From: an uncultured Oscillospiraceae bacterium
GTDB taxonomy: Bacteria > Bacillota > Clostridia > Oscillospirales > Ruminococcaceae
Length of the DNA: 5,979 nucleotides
Direction: 5' to 3'
Assembly (NCBI GenBank): GCA_958403605.1
Contig: CATXYA010000125.1
Location: 1-5,979 of the forward strand
Shown: one piece after another, positions 5,631 to 5,979 of the stretch
How the letters are laid out: each line of letters begins with the position of its first letter
Numbering within the stretch: the first letter of the stretch is position 1
Notes under the pieces: generated by a model
Told to the model about the DNA's origin: nothing
What the model saw: only the letters and a program-made list of their open reading frames with translations
Databases searched by the model: none
Made by a program: the position numbers and the translations under genes

Positions 5631-5979
5631 GCGATACATACGGCCGCGCCGTCACGCTGACGGTGTTCGGCGAAAGCCACGGCCCCGCGGTGGGGGCCAC
5701 GCTGACGGGCCTGCCCGGCGGCGTGCCCGTGGACGAGGCGGAGATCGCCCGGCAGATGGACAAGCGCCGCGCCAAGGGCGCTATCTCCACCAAACGGCAC
5801 GAGCCGGACGTGGTGCGCTTCGTCTCCGGCGTGTACCGGGGCCGCACCACGGGCACGGCGTTGACGCTGCTCATTGAAAACACCAATCCCCGCAGCGCCG
5901 ACTATGAAAAAACGGCCCAGCTGGCGCGCCCCGGCCATGCCGATTACACGGCCCGGGTGCAGGCGGGCGGCTATAACGA
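5627..5979 (+). CDS. aroC: Chorismate synthase, N-terminal part (cut by window edge)
   Basis: Converts 5-enolpyruvylshikimate-3-phosphate to chorismate using reduced FMN, last step of the shikimate pathway, cytosolic. The first 117 codons are present and the frame is open to the edge; the family is normally about 350-390 aa. GESHG (15-19) is the first family signature and contains catalytic H18. SGVYRGRTTG is at 67-76. RPGHADYT at 101-108 contains the second conserved histidine, H104. The loop after R47-R48 reads AKGAIST and is about two residues shorter than in E. coli AroC, a form I associate with clostridial enzymes. The ATG overlaps the aroB stop (ATGA), and AAAGG at 5616-5620 gives a 6-nt spacing. 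Its product feeds PheA, encoded two genes upstream. Confidence 0.95.
   Translation, partial: MSDTYGRAVTLTVFGESHGPAVGATLTGLPGGVPVDEAEIARQMDKRRAKGAISTKRHEPDVVRFVSGVYRGRTTGTALTLLIENTNPRSADYEKTAQLARPGHADYTARVQAGGYN

Overview
The window is GC-rich bacterial chromosome with Firmicutes-type Shine-Dalgarno sites (AGGAGG, GGAGGG). A compact palindromic repeat of a kind I associate with gut Clostridia lies near the left edge. I infer a high-GC member of the Oscillospiraceae/Ruminococcaceae (Faecalibacterium, Gemmiger or Subdoligranulum-like). That placement rests on gene style and memory of the repeat, not on a search. All five genes belong to recognisable families. I found no evidence of a new multi-gene system; the points of interest are regulatory and structural.

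Layout. Positions 1-222 are non-coding and dense in inverted repeats: an 8-10 bp stem at 13-42, a 7 bp stem at 49-64, a three-hairpin repeat at 85-149 and an imperfect 36-bp-period duplication at 151-220. A strong bidirectional terminator follows at 223-262. Two minus-strand genes transcribed toward it encode membrane-anchored M23 (LytM-type) peptidases: first a 426-aa protein (1983-3263), then a 556-aa protein with a G5 domain (270-1940). They are 42 bp apart and probably form one operon.

Positions 3264-3491 are a divergent control region. It holds two face-away promoters with the same 11-bp extended -10 sequence (TATGCTATACT), plus a dyad just upstream of the plus-strand -35.

On the plus strand comes an aromatic amino acid operon: pheA (chorismate mutase-prephenate dehydratase-ACT fusion), aroB (3-dehydroquinate synthase), and the first 117 codons of aroC (chorismate synthase), which runs off the right edge. 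aroB and aroC overlap by 4 bp (ATGA). AroB catalyses the second step of the shikimate pathway and AroC the last. The PheA fusion commits chorismate to phenylalanine, so this operon couples supply of chorismate to its use. The M23 pair acts on peptidoglycan outside the membrane and has no obvious metabolic tie to it; the shared divergent promoter region is the only link visible here.
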